From assembly GCF_900129275.1 (NCBI RefSeq), contig NZ_FQUX01000001.1, positions 930,001 to 994,000 on the forward strand: DNA of 64,000 nucleotides, read 5' to 3'. The notes under the pieces were generated by a model, which saw nothing but the letters and a program-made list of their open reading frames with translations, was not told where the DNA came from and made no database searches. The stretch comes from Arenibacter palladensis (GTDB lineage: Bacteria > Bacteroidota > Bacteroidia > Flavobacteriales > Flavobacteriaceae). Below, piece by piece: positions 34,952 to 44,266 of the stretch; position 1 is the stretch's first letter, and the number at the start of each line of letters is the position of its first letter. A program made the translations under genes and the position numbers.

Positions 34952-37361
34952 TATGCAAAATTTAGTTTTCATAGTTGTCCTCCTAATATTTACAGGTGCT
35001 TTGGGGCAGGAAATTGTTATTTTGGACGAGGAAGACCATCAGCCGATACCCAATGTAATTGTTTATAACTGGGATAAGTCCAGAACGGCCCTTTCCGATT
35101 TTGATGGCAAATGCGACCTATCTAAATTTGATCTGGGAGAACGGATTACCTTCACGCATATTGGTTACCAAAACTATAGGAGTACCAAGTCACAAGTACT
35201 TAGAAAGGGTAAGCTCTACCTGGCATTGACAGCTGAGCAGTTGGATGAGGTGGTGATGTCTATCTCTAAATGGGAGCAGCAGAAAAAGGACATTCCTCAG
35301 AAAATATCCCTGATGAATGCCAAAACTATAGAATTTACGGCCTCCCAAACCTCGGCAGATCTCCTTCAAAATAGTGGAAAAGTCTTTGTTCAGAAAAGTC
35401 AACTTGGAGGCGGCAGTCCAATGATAAGGGGTTTTGCAACCAATAGATTGTTGCTTTCCGTAGACGGAGTTCGTATGAACAATGCAATTTTTAGGGGGGG
35501 TAATATTCAAAATGTGATTTCAATTGATCCCTTTACCATTAAAAGCACCGAGGTTATTTTTGGTCCTGGGTCGGTAATTTATGGTTCCGATGCCATTGGT
35601 GGGGTCATGAATTTTTATACCTACAATCCTCAATTTTCAAAGACGGATAGTTTACAGGTCTTTGGGAAATCCAATTATAGGTACTCTTCAGCCAATAACG
35701 AAAATACTTTTCATGTAGATTTCAATTTGGGCAAAAAGGAATGGGCGTTCCTGAGCAGCCTTACCTATAACAACTTTGGGGATCTTAAAATGGGGTCCCA
35801 TGGACCTTCCTCCTATTTAAGGAACAATTATGTAGTTACCGAAAATGGGCAGGATGAATTAAGGGAAAATGGGAATACCAAAAAGCAAGTGCCCTCTGGG
35901 TTCGATCAAATTAATGTTATGCAAAAAGTGCTTTTTAGGCCCAATAACAATTGGAATATCAATCTAGGCGCATATTATTCCGAAACTTCCGATTATTCCA
36001 GATATGATAGGCTTATTAGACCGTCACGGGATGGACTTGGCCTACGTTCGGCAGAATGGTTTTACGGCCCACAGAAATGGTTTATGGGGAACCTGCAATT
36101 TTATAAAAATGGAAAGGGAAAGTTTTATGACGGACTAAAAATAACCACCGCCTATCAAAATTTTGTGGAGAGTAGGTATGATAGGGATTTTGGGGAGGCC
36201 ATAAGGTATGGGACCAAGGAGAATGTGGATGCTATTTCTGCGAACGTGGATTTTGAAAACAAACGTATTGGAAACCTTAGGCTTTACTATGGGGGAGAAT
36301 ATATTTTTAATAAAATTGGTTCTACCGGAAATGAGTTTAATATAGAGACTATGACTAGCTCCTCTAGTGCATCCAGATATCCGGATAATTCTACCTGGCA
36401 AACCCTTGCAGGTTATATCAGCGGTGAACTAAGGGCCAAGCCTAACTTTACATTGCTATCCGGGCTTAGATATAGCCATGTTTGGATAGATGCGGTTTTT
36501 GACCAAACTTTTTATTCTTTTCCCTTTAATGATGCCGATCTTAGTACAGGAGCTTTAACCGGAAGTTTGGGATTTAGTTGGTTTCCAAAATCGGATTTGC
36601 AGTTGACCTTTAATGGATCTACGGGCTTTAGGGCCCCGAACATAGATGATGTTGGTAAAATATTCGATTCTGAGCCCGGGTCTGTTGTAGTTCCCAATCC
36701 TGACTTGGAGCCGGAGTATGCCTATAATTTGGAGGTGGGGGTCCAGAAGAATTTCAAGGATAAATTAATGTTAAAGGGAGCCTCCTTTTATACTTATTTA
36801 GTAGACGCCCTTGTCCGAAGGGATTTTCAATTTAATGGTAACACGGAAATAAATTACAATGGCGAATTACATAATGTCCAGGCAATACAGAATGCGGCAA
36901 AGGCTTATGTTTACGGTTTTGAATTTGGATTGGACGCCTTTCTCACAGAAAGTCTATCGGTAAACGCCAACCTTACCCTTACCGAGGGGATAGAGGAAGA
37001 ACAGTACGGTACGGATACCCCGGGCAGACATGTAGCCCCAACTTTTGGCGATTTTCATATCGTTTGGAAGAATCAAAAACTAAAAACAGATCTTTTTGTC
37101 AATTATAATGGGGAAATCAGTTATGGGGATATGTCAATGTCCGAAAGAACAAAGGACTATATTTACGCCGTAGATACAGACGGCAATCCTTATTCACCAT
37201 CTTGGTATACTTTAAACTTTAGATCGCAATATCAACTCTCCAATGCCTTTAAGTTCACCGCCAATTTGGAAAATATTACCGATCAAAGATATCGTTCCTA
37301 TTCTTCCGGAATCGTGGCGCCGGGAATCAATTTAATTTTGGGATTGGGCTATTCGTTTTAA
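34935..37361 (+). CDS. TonB-dependent receptor with CarboxypepD-like domain
   Basis: An 808-residue outer-membrane transporter. The signal peptide runs to about residue 24; a second ATG at 34953 is possible but lacks the basic residue. Then come a carboxypeptidase-regulatory-like domain (QEIVILDEEDHQPIPNVIVYN), a TonB box-like DEVVMSISKW, a plug (SPMIRGFATNRLLLSVDGVRMNN, GSVIYGSDAIGGVMNF) and a barrel ending LGLGYSF. The FRAP and NPDL boxes known from haem and cobalamin-type receptors are present, but no His lies between them, so haem uptake is not established. It overlaps recO, implying co-transcription. Confidence 0.92.
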   Translation: MKFLANMQNLVFIVVLLIFTGALGQEIVILDEEDHQPIPNVIVYNWDKSRTALSDFDGKCDLSKFDLGERITFTHIGYQNYRSTKSQVLRKGKLYLALTAEQLDEVVMSISKWEQQKKDIPQKISLMNAKTIEFTASQTSADLLQNSGKVFVQKSQLGGGSPMIRGFATNRLLLSVDGVRMNNAIFRGGNIQNVISIDPFTIKSTEVIFGPGSVIYGSDAIGGVMNFYTYNPQFSKTDSLQVFGKSNYRYSSANNENTFHVDFNLGKKEWAFLSSLTYNNFGDLKMGSHGPSSYLRNNYVVTENGQDELRENGNTKKQVPSGFDQINVMQKVLFRPNNNWNINLGAYYSETSDYSRYDRLIRPSRDGLGLRSAEWFYGPQKWFMGNLQFYKNGKGKFYDGLKITTAYQNFVESRYDRDFGEAIRYGTKENVDAISANVDFENKRIGNLRLYYGGEYIFNKIGSTGNEFNIETMTSSSSASRYPDNSTWQTLAGYISGELRAKPNFTLLSGLRYSHVWIDAVFDQTFYSFPFNDADLSTGALTGSLGFSWFPKSDLQLTFNGSTGFRAPNIDDVGKIFDSEPGSVVVPNPDLEPEYAYNLEVGVQKNFKDKLMLKGASFYTYLVDALVRRDFQFNGNTEINYNGELHNVQAIQNAAKAYVYGFEFGLDAFLTESLSVNANLTLTEGIEEEQYGTDTPGRHVAPTFGDFHIVWKNQKLKTDLFVNYNGEISYGDMSMSERTKDYIYAVDTDGNPYSPSWYTLNFRSQYQLSNAFKFTANLENITDQRYRSYSSGIVAPGINLILGLGYSF

Positions 37362-37365
37362 AAAA

Positions 37366-37391
37366 AAGTCCGGTATTTAAATACCGGACTT
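37366..37391. terminator. Bidirectional terminator
   Basis: A perfect 26-bp palindrome (13-bp arms) preceded by an A run and followed by a T run shortly after, between the convergent TonB-receptor and repeat-lipoprotein genes. Confidence 0.8.
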
Positions 37392-37415
37392 AAGTTTTTA
37401 TGAAAACAGGGAGAA

Positions 37416-37835
37416 CTATTCCTGTATTTTCTCTTTTGCTTCCTCGGCTGCGGCCTTGGTCTTCTCCGCAGCCTTGGTAGCGGCATCTTTTACCTCGTTT
37501 CCTACCTCCTTGGCAACAGCTTTTGTTTTATCTACGGCATCGGTTGCCGCACCTTTAATATCCTCTCCTACCTCTTTGGCAGCGTCACCGGCCTTGTCAA
37601 TGGCCTCATTACCGGCCTCTTTCATATCGTCTCCCATTTCTTTCGCATCTTCCATGGCTTCTGAGGCGGCGCCTTTAACCTCTTCCCCAACTTTCTTCAT
37701 ATCCTCCCCAACTTCTTTTAAGGCTTCATTTGTTTCTTCCATGGCATCTTTGGCCTTATCCTTTGTTTCTCTACACGATACAAACGAAACGCTGAGAGCT
37801 AGCATCAAAATTGAACTTAAAATTACTTTTTTCAT
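37416..37835 (-). CDS. LEA-like repeat lipoprotein
   Basis: A 139-residue lipoprotein: signal peptide with lipobox SFVSC (Cys21), then about 115 residues of Lys/Glu/Asp/Ala repeats with 11- and 22-residue periodicity (KEVGEDMKKVGEEVKG, KEVGEDIKGAATDAV, KEVGNEVKDAATKAA). The region has no Trp, Pro or Cys and should form an amphipathic, coiled-coil or partly disordered helix. This composition resembles late-embryogenesis-abundant (group 3) and apolipoprotein-like proteins that protect membranes or proteins under dehydration or osmotic stress. That role is inference. Confidence 0.7.
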   Translation of the reverse strand: MKKVILSSILMLALSVSFVSCRETKDKAKDAMEETNEALKEVGEDMKKVGEEVKGAASEAMEDAKEMGDDMKEAGNEAIDKAGDAAKEVGEDIKGAATDAVDKTKAVAKEVGNEVKDAATKAAEKTKAAAEEAKEKIQE

Positions 37836-38063
37836 GTTGTTAGTTTTAGAAATTAATGTGAATCTGATACCGATATATACGTAAAAATTGAGGATTTAGA
37901 CCATATTTAATGTCCGATGATCAAAAAAATTGTAGGAAAATTAATCGTTTAGGTTTCTGTAAATCAGGTTTCTAGACAAGTATCAAATTTTCGGGGAAAT
38001 TTTAATGGTAGGGGAAGGCTGGACTTGATTGTTATATAGGCAAATGTTTAAAACTAAATTATT

Positions 38064-39011
38064 ATGAAGAATTATTTAAAGATTTCAGGATTGGCTTTAA
38101 TAGCTTTAGTAGGAATGATGTCATGTAGCAAAAACGACGATGCTGCCATGGAGGGGGAATCGTATAATACATCCTTTGAAGTTACCGATGCACCCATAGA
38201 TAATGCCGATGTAGAGGCAGTTTTTGTTACCATTACCAATGTTTCCGTAGACGGAAAGTCTTTAGAGGGATTTAATGCAACAACAGTAAACCTGGCCGCT
38301 TTGGTAAATGGTAAAACTGAAGCTTTAGGGAATTTGGATCTACAGGCAAAATCATATTCCAGTATTGTTTTTGAATTGGATTTTGATAAGGATGTAAATG
38401 GTGATGCTCCAGGTTGCTACGTAGAAAAGGCAAATGGAGAAAAAGATGCCTTGGTTGCTTCTTCTAACAAAATTACCATAAACGATACCTTTGAGGTGTT
38501 GGCCAACGCCACTAATGTAATCGTAATAGATTTTGATCTTAGAAAAACTATTAGGGAGGAGAAAGACGGATTGTCCAGCGATTTCAATTTTGTTACCATG
38601 GCAGAGCTTACTGCTGGGATAAGAACGGTAAACGCAGAATTGACCGGAAAAATATCTGGGAGTGCCAACGATGCCAATAACACATCGGACAAGATTATTG
38701 TCTATGCCTATGAAAAAGGAACCTTTAATGCCGATGTTGAAACTCAGGAAAAAGGGGAGAGCGAAGTTACCTTTGCCAATGCCGTAACCAGTGCAGAAGT
38801 AAAAGGCCTAAGTGGATCCTATAGTCTGGATTTTTTGGAGGAAGGGGAATACGAATTGATTTTTGCTTCCTATAAAGAAGATGATAACAGCGAGTTCTAC
38901 TTCAATGCTTTGTTGGATGTGGAGTCTACCACAGGGCTTAATTTAGGGGCTATAGAGGTAAGCTCGGCCCTCCAAATAAGCGCAAATGTTACCGTAACCG
39001 GGACAAAATAA
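38064..39011 (+). CDS. DUF4382 lipoprotein
   Basis: A 315-residue lipoprotein with lipobox GMMSC (Cys21). The DUF4382 domain covers about residues 35-190. It opens with YNTSFEVTDAPIDNADVEAVFVTITNVSVDG and includes NLAALVNGKTEALGNLDL and SYSSIVFELDF, a beta-sandwich pattern common in secreted Bacteroidota proteins. The C-terminal part (~195-315) is a second beta domain (GSYSLDFLEEGEYELIFASYKED) like carboxypeptidase-regulatory folds. Function unknown. A terminator follows. Confidence 0.85.
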   Translation: MKNYLKISGLALIALVGMMSCSKNDDAAMEGESYNTSFEVTDAPIDNADVEAVFVTITNVSVDGKSLEGFNATTVNLAALVNGKTEALGNLDLQAKSYSSIVFELDFDKDVNGDAPGCYVEKANGEKDALVASSNKITINDTFEVLANATNVIVIDFDLRKTIREEKDGLSSDFNFVTMAELTAGIRTVNAELTGKISGSANDANNTSDKIIVYAYEKGTFNADVETQEKGESEVTFANAVTSAEVKGLSGSYSLDFLEEGEYELIFASYKEDDNSEFYFNALLDVESTTGLNLGAIEVSSALQISANVTVTGTK

Positions 39012-39034
39012 TTTTAACAACAACTAAAATATTT

Positions 39035-39062
39035 AAAAAGCTCCTTTTCAAAGGGGCTTTTT
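39035..39062 (+). terminator. Rho-independent terminator
   Basis: 12-bp stem with one T-G wobble (39035-39046 with 39051-39062), TTCA loop and T run, 24 bp after the DUF4382 gene. Confidence 0.8.
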
Positions 39063-39096
39063 GCTTTTAACAGAATCATTTTACGCCAAAAATCAT

Positions 39097-39104
39097 TAGT
39101 TTTG
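39097..39104 (+). promoter_or_regulatory. Candidate -7 element of ileS
   Basis: TAGTTTTG (TAnnTTTG), 34 bp before the ileS ATG and after the upstream terminator. The -33 box is not clear. Confidence 0.35.
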
Positions 39105-39137
39105 CAAACTTAAAATGTAGCATTAGAAGCTGTTATT

Positions 39138-42100
39138 ATGAAGTTTGCAGAATACAAGGGATTAGATTTACCGAAAGTCGCTGAGGAAGTATTGCACTAT
39201 TGGAAGGAGAACAATGTTTTTGAGAAAAGTGTTACAAGCAGGGAAGGCAAGGATAGTTTTGTTTTTTATGAAGGACCACCTTCTGCAAATGGATTGCCTG
39301 GTATTCACCATGTAATGGCCAGGACCATTAAGGATATTTTTCCACGTTATAAGACCATGAAGGGGTTTCAGGTTAAACGCAAGGCCGGATGGGATACCCA
39401 CGGACTCCCTATAGAATTGGGTGTGGAGAAGGAATTGGGAATTACCAAGGAAGACATTGGCACCAAAATATCTGTTGAGGAGTACAACGCAGCCTGTAAG
39501 AAGGCGGTTATGCGCTATACAGATGTATGGAACTCCATGACCGAAAGAGTAGGATATTGGGTAGATATGGAGGATCCATATATTACCTACAAATCCAAAT
39601 ATATGGAATCTGTTTGGTGGTTGCTCAAGCAGATTTACGACAAAGGACTTATTTATAAAGGATATACCATACAACCCTATTCCCCAAAGGCAGGAACAGG
39701 TTTAAGTTCCCACGAGTTAAATCAACCAGGGACCTATCAAGATGTTACGGACACTACCGTAGTAGCACAGTTTAAAGCGGATAAAACTACCTTGCCTCAG
39801 AATTTTCAGGAAGTAAGTGGTGATGTTTTATTGTTGGCATGGACCACCACACCTTGGACCCTGCCATCCAATACGGCATTGACCGTAGGTCCTAAGATTG
39901 ATTATGTTGTGGTGAAGACCTTCAATCAATATACCTTTGAGCCCATGCATGTTGTCTTGGCCAAATCTTTGGTAGGAAAACAATTTAGCGGTAAATTTTT
40001 TGTGGCGGAAAGCGATGCCGATTTTGAAAACTTTTCACCCAAGGATAAGAAAATCCCTTACCAAGTCGTAGCTGGAGCAAAAGGACTGGACTTGGTTGGG
40101 ACAAGATATGAGCAATTGTTGGACTATGCACAGCCTTATCAAAATCCAGAAAATGCCTTTAGGGTTATCGCTGGAGATTTTGTTACCACGGAAGACGGTA
40201 CGGGGATTGTTCATACGGCACCAACTTTTGGGGCAGATGATGCCTTGGTGGCCAAACTTGCTGAACCGGAGGTGCCACCTATGTTGGTTTTGGATGAAAA
40301 TAATAATCCAGTTCCTTTGGTAGATCTACAGGGTAGATTTAGGCCCGAAATGGGAGAGTACGCCGGTAAGTATGTAAAAAATGAATATTATGAAGAAGGT
40401 GAGGCCCCGGAGAGGTCTGTAGATGTTGAAATAGCCATTAAATTAAAGGAAGAGAACAGGGCCTTTAAGGTGGAAAAATACGTTCACAGTTATCCAAACT
40501 GTTGGCGTACGGATAAACCTATACTTTACTATCCCTTGGATTCATGGTTTATAAAGGTCACTGATATCAAGGATAGGATGTTCGATCTAAACCAGAACAT
40601 CAATTGGAAGCCAAAGGCTACCGGAGAGGGAAGATTTGGCAATTGGCTGGCCAATGCCAATGATTGGAACCTGTCCCGTTCCCGTTATTGGGGAATTCCG
40701 CTACCTATATGGCGTACGGAAGATGGCAAGGAAGAATTGATGATAGGTTCTGTGGCCGAACTTAAGGAAGAAATGCAAAAAGCCTTAAAAGCAGAAATTC
40801 TTGAAAAGGATATTTTTGAGGATTTTGTTGTAGGCGATATGGGCGAGGACAATTATGACAAAATAGACCTGCATAAAAATATTGTGGACCAAATAACCTT
40901 GGTGTCGCCCTCTGGAAAACCAATGAAACGCGAAAGCGACCTTATAGATGTTTGGTTCGATAGTGGTTCCATGCCGTATGCCCAATGGCACTACCCTTTT
41001 GAGAATAAGGATTTAATAGATGAGGGAAAGACTTTTCCGGCCGATTTTATAGCCGAAGGGGTCGATCAGACCCGTGGTTGGTTTTACACCCTGCATGCTA
41101 TAGCCACTATGGTATTCGATTCCGTGGCTTATAAAAATGTTGTTTCCAATGGCTTGGTTTTGGATAAGGAAGGTAAGAAAATGTCCAAGCGCTTGGGCAA
41201 TGCAGTAGATCCTTTTGAGACCATGGATGAATTTGGGGCAGATGCCACACGTTGGTACATGATCTCCAATGCAAATCCTTGGGATAATTTAAAGTTCGAT
41301 GTAGAGGGGATAGCAGAGGTAAAGCGTAAGTTTTTTGGTACCTTGTACAACACCTACTCTTTCTTTGCACTGTATACCAACATAGATGGTTTTGATTATT
41401 CGGAAGCGGATATTCCCCTAAATGAAAGGCCGGAAATAGACCAATGGATTTTATCTGAATTGCATTCCCTGATCAAGACTGTGGACGAGGCGTATGAAGA
41501 ATACGAACCTACCAAGGCAACTAGGGCCATATCGGATTACGTACAGGAAAATCTTAGCAATTGGTACGTGCGTTTAAGTAGAAGACGTTTTTGGAAGGGG
41601 GATTATCAAAAGGATAAAATATCAGCTTACCAAACATTATATACTTGTTTGACCACCGTTGCAAAACTTTCTGCACCAGTAGCTCCATTTTATATGGATA
41701 GACTATACAAAGATTTAACAATTACGACACAGAAAGAGCCGTTTGAAAGTGTACATTTGGCCGATTTTCCTAAATATGATGCCTCATTGGTAAATAAGGA
41801 ATTGGAAAGTAAAATGGCAAAGGCTCAGACCATTTCCTCCTTGGTGTTGTCCATTCGACAGAAGGAGAAGATTAAAGTACGGCAACCATTGCAAAAGATA
41901 ATGATTCCGGTGTTGGACAATAAGCAAAGGTTGGAAATTGAAGCTGTGGCCGGTTTAATAAAGTCGGAAGTGAACGTGAAGGAGATAGAATTGCTGGATG
42001 ACGCTTCGGGAATTTTGGTTAAGCAAATTAAGCCTAACTTTAAAACTTTAGGCCCAAAATTTGGGAAGGATATGAAGTTGATTGCCAGTGCTGTGGCACT

Positions 42101-42539
42101 ATTAAATCAAAATGATATCCAGAAAATTGAACAGGAAGGCGAAATTTTGCTGCATTTTGATAATAAAAGTATTACTTTACAGTTACAGGATGTAGAAATT
42201 TCCTCCCAAGATATAGAAGGTTGGTTGGTAGCAAGTTCAGGTCCAATAACGGTGGCCTTGGATGTTTCTATCAATGAGGACCTTAGAAAGGAAGGTATTG
42301 CTAGGGAACTAGTCAATAGAATTCAAAACCTTAGAAAGGAATCTGGTTTTGAAGTGACAGATAAAATAGATATTAAATTATTGAAAAATGGATTTGTCCA
42401 GGACGCGGTAGAAAGTAATATGGCATATATTAAAACCGAAACCTTGGCAGCAGAACTTAATTTTGAAGAAAGCATGGACAATGGAATTGAAGTGGCTTTT
42501 GACGAAGTTAATACCAGATTGTTTATAGTAAAACATTAA
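39138..42539 (+). CDS. ileS: Isoleucyl-tRNA synthetase
   Basis: A 1,133-residue class I aminoacyl-tRNA synthetase that charges tRNA-Ile. The HIGH-type site reads NGLPGIHHVMART near residue 57. The editing domain has the WTTTPWTLPSNTAL motif. The KMSKR loop is in DKEGKKMSKRLGNAVDP near residue 681. An anticodon-binding helical domain follows (SNWYVRLSRRRFW). The length is that of the eukaryote-like/long IleS type common in Bacteroidota, and no C-terminal zinc-binding Cys cluster is visible. It starts a run with the DksA-like, adhesin-like and lspA genes. Confidence 0.97.
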   Translation: MKFAEYKGLDLPKVAEEVLHYWKENNVFEKSVTSREGKDSFVFYEGPPSANGLPGIHHVMARTIKDIFPRYKTMKGFQVKRKAGWDTHGLPIELGVEKELGITKEDIGTKISVEEYNAACKKAVMRYTDVWNSMTERVGYWVDMEDPYITYKSKYMESVWWLLKQIYDKGLIYKGYTIQPYSPKAGTGLSSHELNQPGTYQDVTDTTVVAQFKADKTTLPQNFQEVSGDVLLLAWTTTPWTLPSNTALTVGPKIDYVVVKTFNQYTFEPMHVVLAKSLVGKQFSGKFFVAESDADFENFSPKDKKIPYQVVAGAKGLDLVGTRYEQLLDYAQPYQNPENAFRVIAGDFVTTEDGTGIVHTAPTFGADDALVAKLAEPEVPPMLVLDENNNPVPLVDLQGRFRPEMGEYAGKYVKNEYYEEGEAPERSVDVEIAIKLKEENRAFKVEKYVHSYPNCWRTDKPILYYPLDSWFIKVTDIKDRMFDLNQNINWKPKATGEGRFGNWLANANDWNLSRSRYWGIPLPIWRTEDGKEELMIGSVAELKEEMQKALKAEILEKDIFEDFVVGDMGEDNYDKIDLHKNIVDQITLVSPSGKPMKRESDLIDVWFDSGSMPYAQWHYPFENKDLIDEGKTFPADFIAEGVDQTRGWFYTLHAIATMVFDSVAYKNVVSNGLVLDKEGKKMSKRLGNAVDPFETMDEFGADATRWYMISNANPWDNLKFDVEGIAEVKRKFFGTLYNTYSFFALYTNIDGFDYSEADIPLNERPEIDQWILSELHSLIKTVDEAYEEYEPTKATRAISDYVQENLSNWYVRLSRRRFWKGDYQKDKISAYQTLYTCLTTVAKLSAPVAPFYMDRLYKDLTITTQKEPFESVHLADFPKYDASLVNKELESKMAKAQTISSLVLSIRQKEKIKVRQPLQKIMIPVLDNKQRLEIEAVAGLIKSEVNVKEIELLDDASGILVKQIKPNFKTLGPKFGKDMKLIASAVALLNQNDIQKIEQEGEILLHFDNKSITLQLQDVEISSQDIEGWLVASSGPITVALDVSINEDLRKEGIARELVNRIQNLRKESGFEVTDKIDIKLLKNGFVQDAVESNMAYIKTETLAAELNFEESMDNGIEVAFDEVNTRLFIVKH

Positions 42540-42543
42540 GATT

Positions 42544-42927
42544 ATGGCCGAAGAATTAAAAGTAAGGTACGCGGATAAGGATTTAAACGAGTTTAAAGTC
42601 CTAATCGAGGAAAAAATTGAAAAAGCAAAAAGTCACTTGGAACTTTTAAAGAGTTCTTATATGAATGATGGCAATAACGGAACGGATGATACGTCCCCAA
42701 CATTCAAGGCTTTTGAAGAAGGCTCTGAAACAATGAGCAAGGAAGCAAATACGCAATTGGCCATTCGTCAGGAGAAATTTATTAGGGACTTAAAGAACGC
42801 CTTGTTGCGTATAGAGAACAAAACCTATGGCATTTGCCGAGTTACTGGAAAGCTGATCAGCAAAGAGCGACTTAAGCTGGTGCCACATGCAACGCTGAGT
42901 ATTGAAGCGAAAAATATGCAATCCTAA
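42544..42927 (+). CDS. TraR/DksA family protein lacking the zinc cysteines
   Basis: A 127-residue DksA-like protein: a coiled-coil helical pair (residues ~14-95) with acidic tip-region residues, and a C-terminal module YGICRVTGKLISKERLKLVPHATLS. Where DksA has four zinc-binding Cys, only one Cys remains; the second Cys pair is replaced by PHAT. It would bind in the RNA polymerase secondary channel if it works like DksA. The gene lies 4 bp after ileS. A clear terminator follows. Confidence 0.85.
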   Translation: MAEELKVRYADKDLNEFKVLIEEKIEKAKSHLELLKSSYMNDGNNGTDDTSPTFKAFEEGSETMSKEANTQLAIRQEKFIRDLKNALLRIENKTYGICRVTGKLISKERLKLVPHATLSIEAKNMQS

Positions 42928-42930
42928 ATA

Positions 42931-42952
42931 AAAACGCCTTTTAAGGCGTTTT
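42931..42952 (+). terminator. Rho-independent terminator
   Basis: Perfect 10-bp stem (42931-42940 with 42943-42952), TT loop and T run, 3 bp after the DksA-like gene. It ends the ileS unit. Confidence 0.88.
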
Positions 42953-42960
42953 TTTATGAT

Positions 42961-43581
42961 ATGAGACTAGTTGTCGTTGTTTTCTTCTTATTGGGCTGTT
43001 GTATTTTACAGGCCCAAAAAAAAGTCGTCAAGACCATTGAAAAGCCCAATGTCTCTTTTGTTCAGATCGATGGCAAGAATTGTTTTTCCCTAGCTTTGGA
43101 AACGGTTGATAATCCAAACATAACGGTTGAGGCTTCAATAGACGGGGAGTATTTACAGGATTTATTGGTAAATGTAAAACAAGAGGGGGCCACTATCTTG
43201 GTCAGTACCGGTTTTCAGCCCAATTTTGTTTTTCCGAACGATAAATTAAGTGCCCATAAGGTTATTTCCATTTCCTTGAAGATATCAATCCCCAAAAATA
43301 TGGATGTTAACGTATACGGTACTAGCACCAGTGTGGGCGTTATAGGGCATTATGGCAACCTAAAAATTAGTTTGTCCGATGGCAAATGTACCTTAAATGG
43401 CAGGGGCGAAAATGTGGAGGTCAATACCCTAAGTGGAAATATTGACCTTATTACTACCAAGGGCCAAATTAGGGCTACCTCAAAATATGGGAAAATTAAA
43501 CGGGAAATGATTGCCTCCGGGGATGATCATTTTACGCTGAATTCGGTAACAGGAAATATCAGCATAAGGAAAACCGAATAA
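42961..43581 (+). CDS. Exported DUF4097-like beta-helix protein
   Basis: A 206-residue secreted protein with a signal peptide to about residue 19 (ILQAQ). The rest is short beta strands in a right-handed solenoid-like pattern: VNVYGTSTSVGVIGHYGNLKISLSDGKCTLNG, VEVNTLSGNIDLITTKGQIRATSKYGKIK, LNSVTGNISIRK. That is the pattern of DUF4097/putative adhesin domains. Function unknown. It lies 8 bp after the terminator of the DksA-like gene and before lspA. Confidence 0.7.
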   Translation: MRLVVVVFFLLGCCILQAQKKVVKTIEKPNVSFVQIDGKNCFSLALETVDNPNITVEASIDGEYLQDLLVNVKQEGATILVSTGFQPNFVFPNDKLSAHKVISISLKISIPKNMDVNVYGTSTSVGVIGHYGNLKISLSDGKCTLNGRGENVEVNTLSGNIDLITTKGQIRATSKYGKIKREMIASGDDHFTLNSVTGNISIRKTE

Positions 43582-43587
43582 TATGTT

Positions 43588-43595
43588 TATTTTTG
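43588..43595 (+). promoter_or_regulatory. Candidate -7 element of lspA
   Basis: TATTTTTG (TAnnTTTG) ending 20 bp before the lspA ATG. No clear -33 box. Confidence 0.3.
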
Positions 43596-43615
43596 CCGAA
43601 TCTATTTTTTAAATA

Positions 43616-44266
43616 ATGAGTTTAAAGAAATCCCTAGTAATCATAATAGCAATTCTTGCTATAGACCAGATAAGCAAAGTATATATTAAGACAAACTTTG
43701 TTTTAGGAGAGTCTGTAGATGTCTTTAGTTGGTTCAAGATTTTGTTCATAGAAAACGAAGGGGCTGCTTGGGGAACCAAACTAAGCGATTTATTGCCTAT
43801 ATCTGATGAAGTAGGAAAACTGATACTTACTATATTTCGATTGTTTGCCATTGTTGGGATAGGTTATTGGTTGTTTGATACTATAAAAAAGAATTCTTCC
43901 AAAACCTTAATACTGGCGGTATCCCTTATTTTCGCGGGAGCACTCGGGAACATATTGGATTCTGTTTTTTACGGCATGATCTTTAACGATAGCTATTCAC
44001 AAGTAGCCACGGCATTTTCTTCGGAACCCTACGGAAGTATATTTCATGGCAAGGTGGTAGATATGCTCTACTTTCCTATGATAGACTCCGTTTGGCCAGA
44101 TTGGGTGCCAGTGGTAGGGGGAAATAATTTTCGTTTTTTCGAGCCCGTTTTTAATATAGCGGATACGGCAATTAGTACCGGTGTGGGTATATTAATTGTA
44201 TTTAATAAAAAGGCCTTTGGGGAAGATAAGGAGGAAGTTAAAACGAATAAATCCGATCAGGAGTAA
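43616..44266 (+). CDS. lspA: Lipoprotein signal peptidase (SPase II)
   Basis: A 216-residue inner-membrane aspartyl protease that removes signal peptides from lipoproteins, of which this window encodes many. Four hydrophobic helices are visible. The catalytic Asp pair is Asp115 (GNILDSVFY) and Asp183 (FNIADTAIS), and the conserved NEGAAWG segment is near residue 48. The loop between the two Asp residues (about 60 residues, GMIFNDSYSQVATAFSSEPY and onward) is longer than in E. coli LspA, as is usual in Bacteroidota. Its end overlaps the convergent folate gene by 29 bp. Confidence 0.95.
   Translation: MSLKKSLVIIIAILAIDQISKVYIKTNFVLGESVDVFSWFKILFIENEGAAWGTKLSDLLPISDEVGKLILTIFRLFAIVGIGYWLFDTIKKNSSKTLILAVSLIFAGALGNILDSVFYGMIFNDSYSQVATAFSSEPYGSIFHGKVVDMLYFPMIDSVWPDWVPVVGGNNFRFFEPVFNIADTAISTGVGILIVFNKKAFGEDKEEVKTNKSDQE

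Noticed and set aside
37366-37391. 26-bp perfect palindrome as a regulator site
   Set aside because: It sits between two convergent gene ends with an A run on one side and a T run nearby on the other, so a bidirectional terminator explains it.
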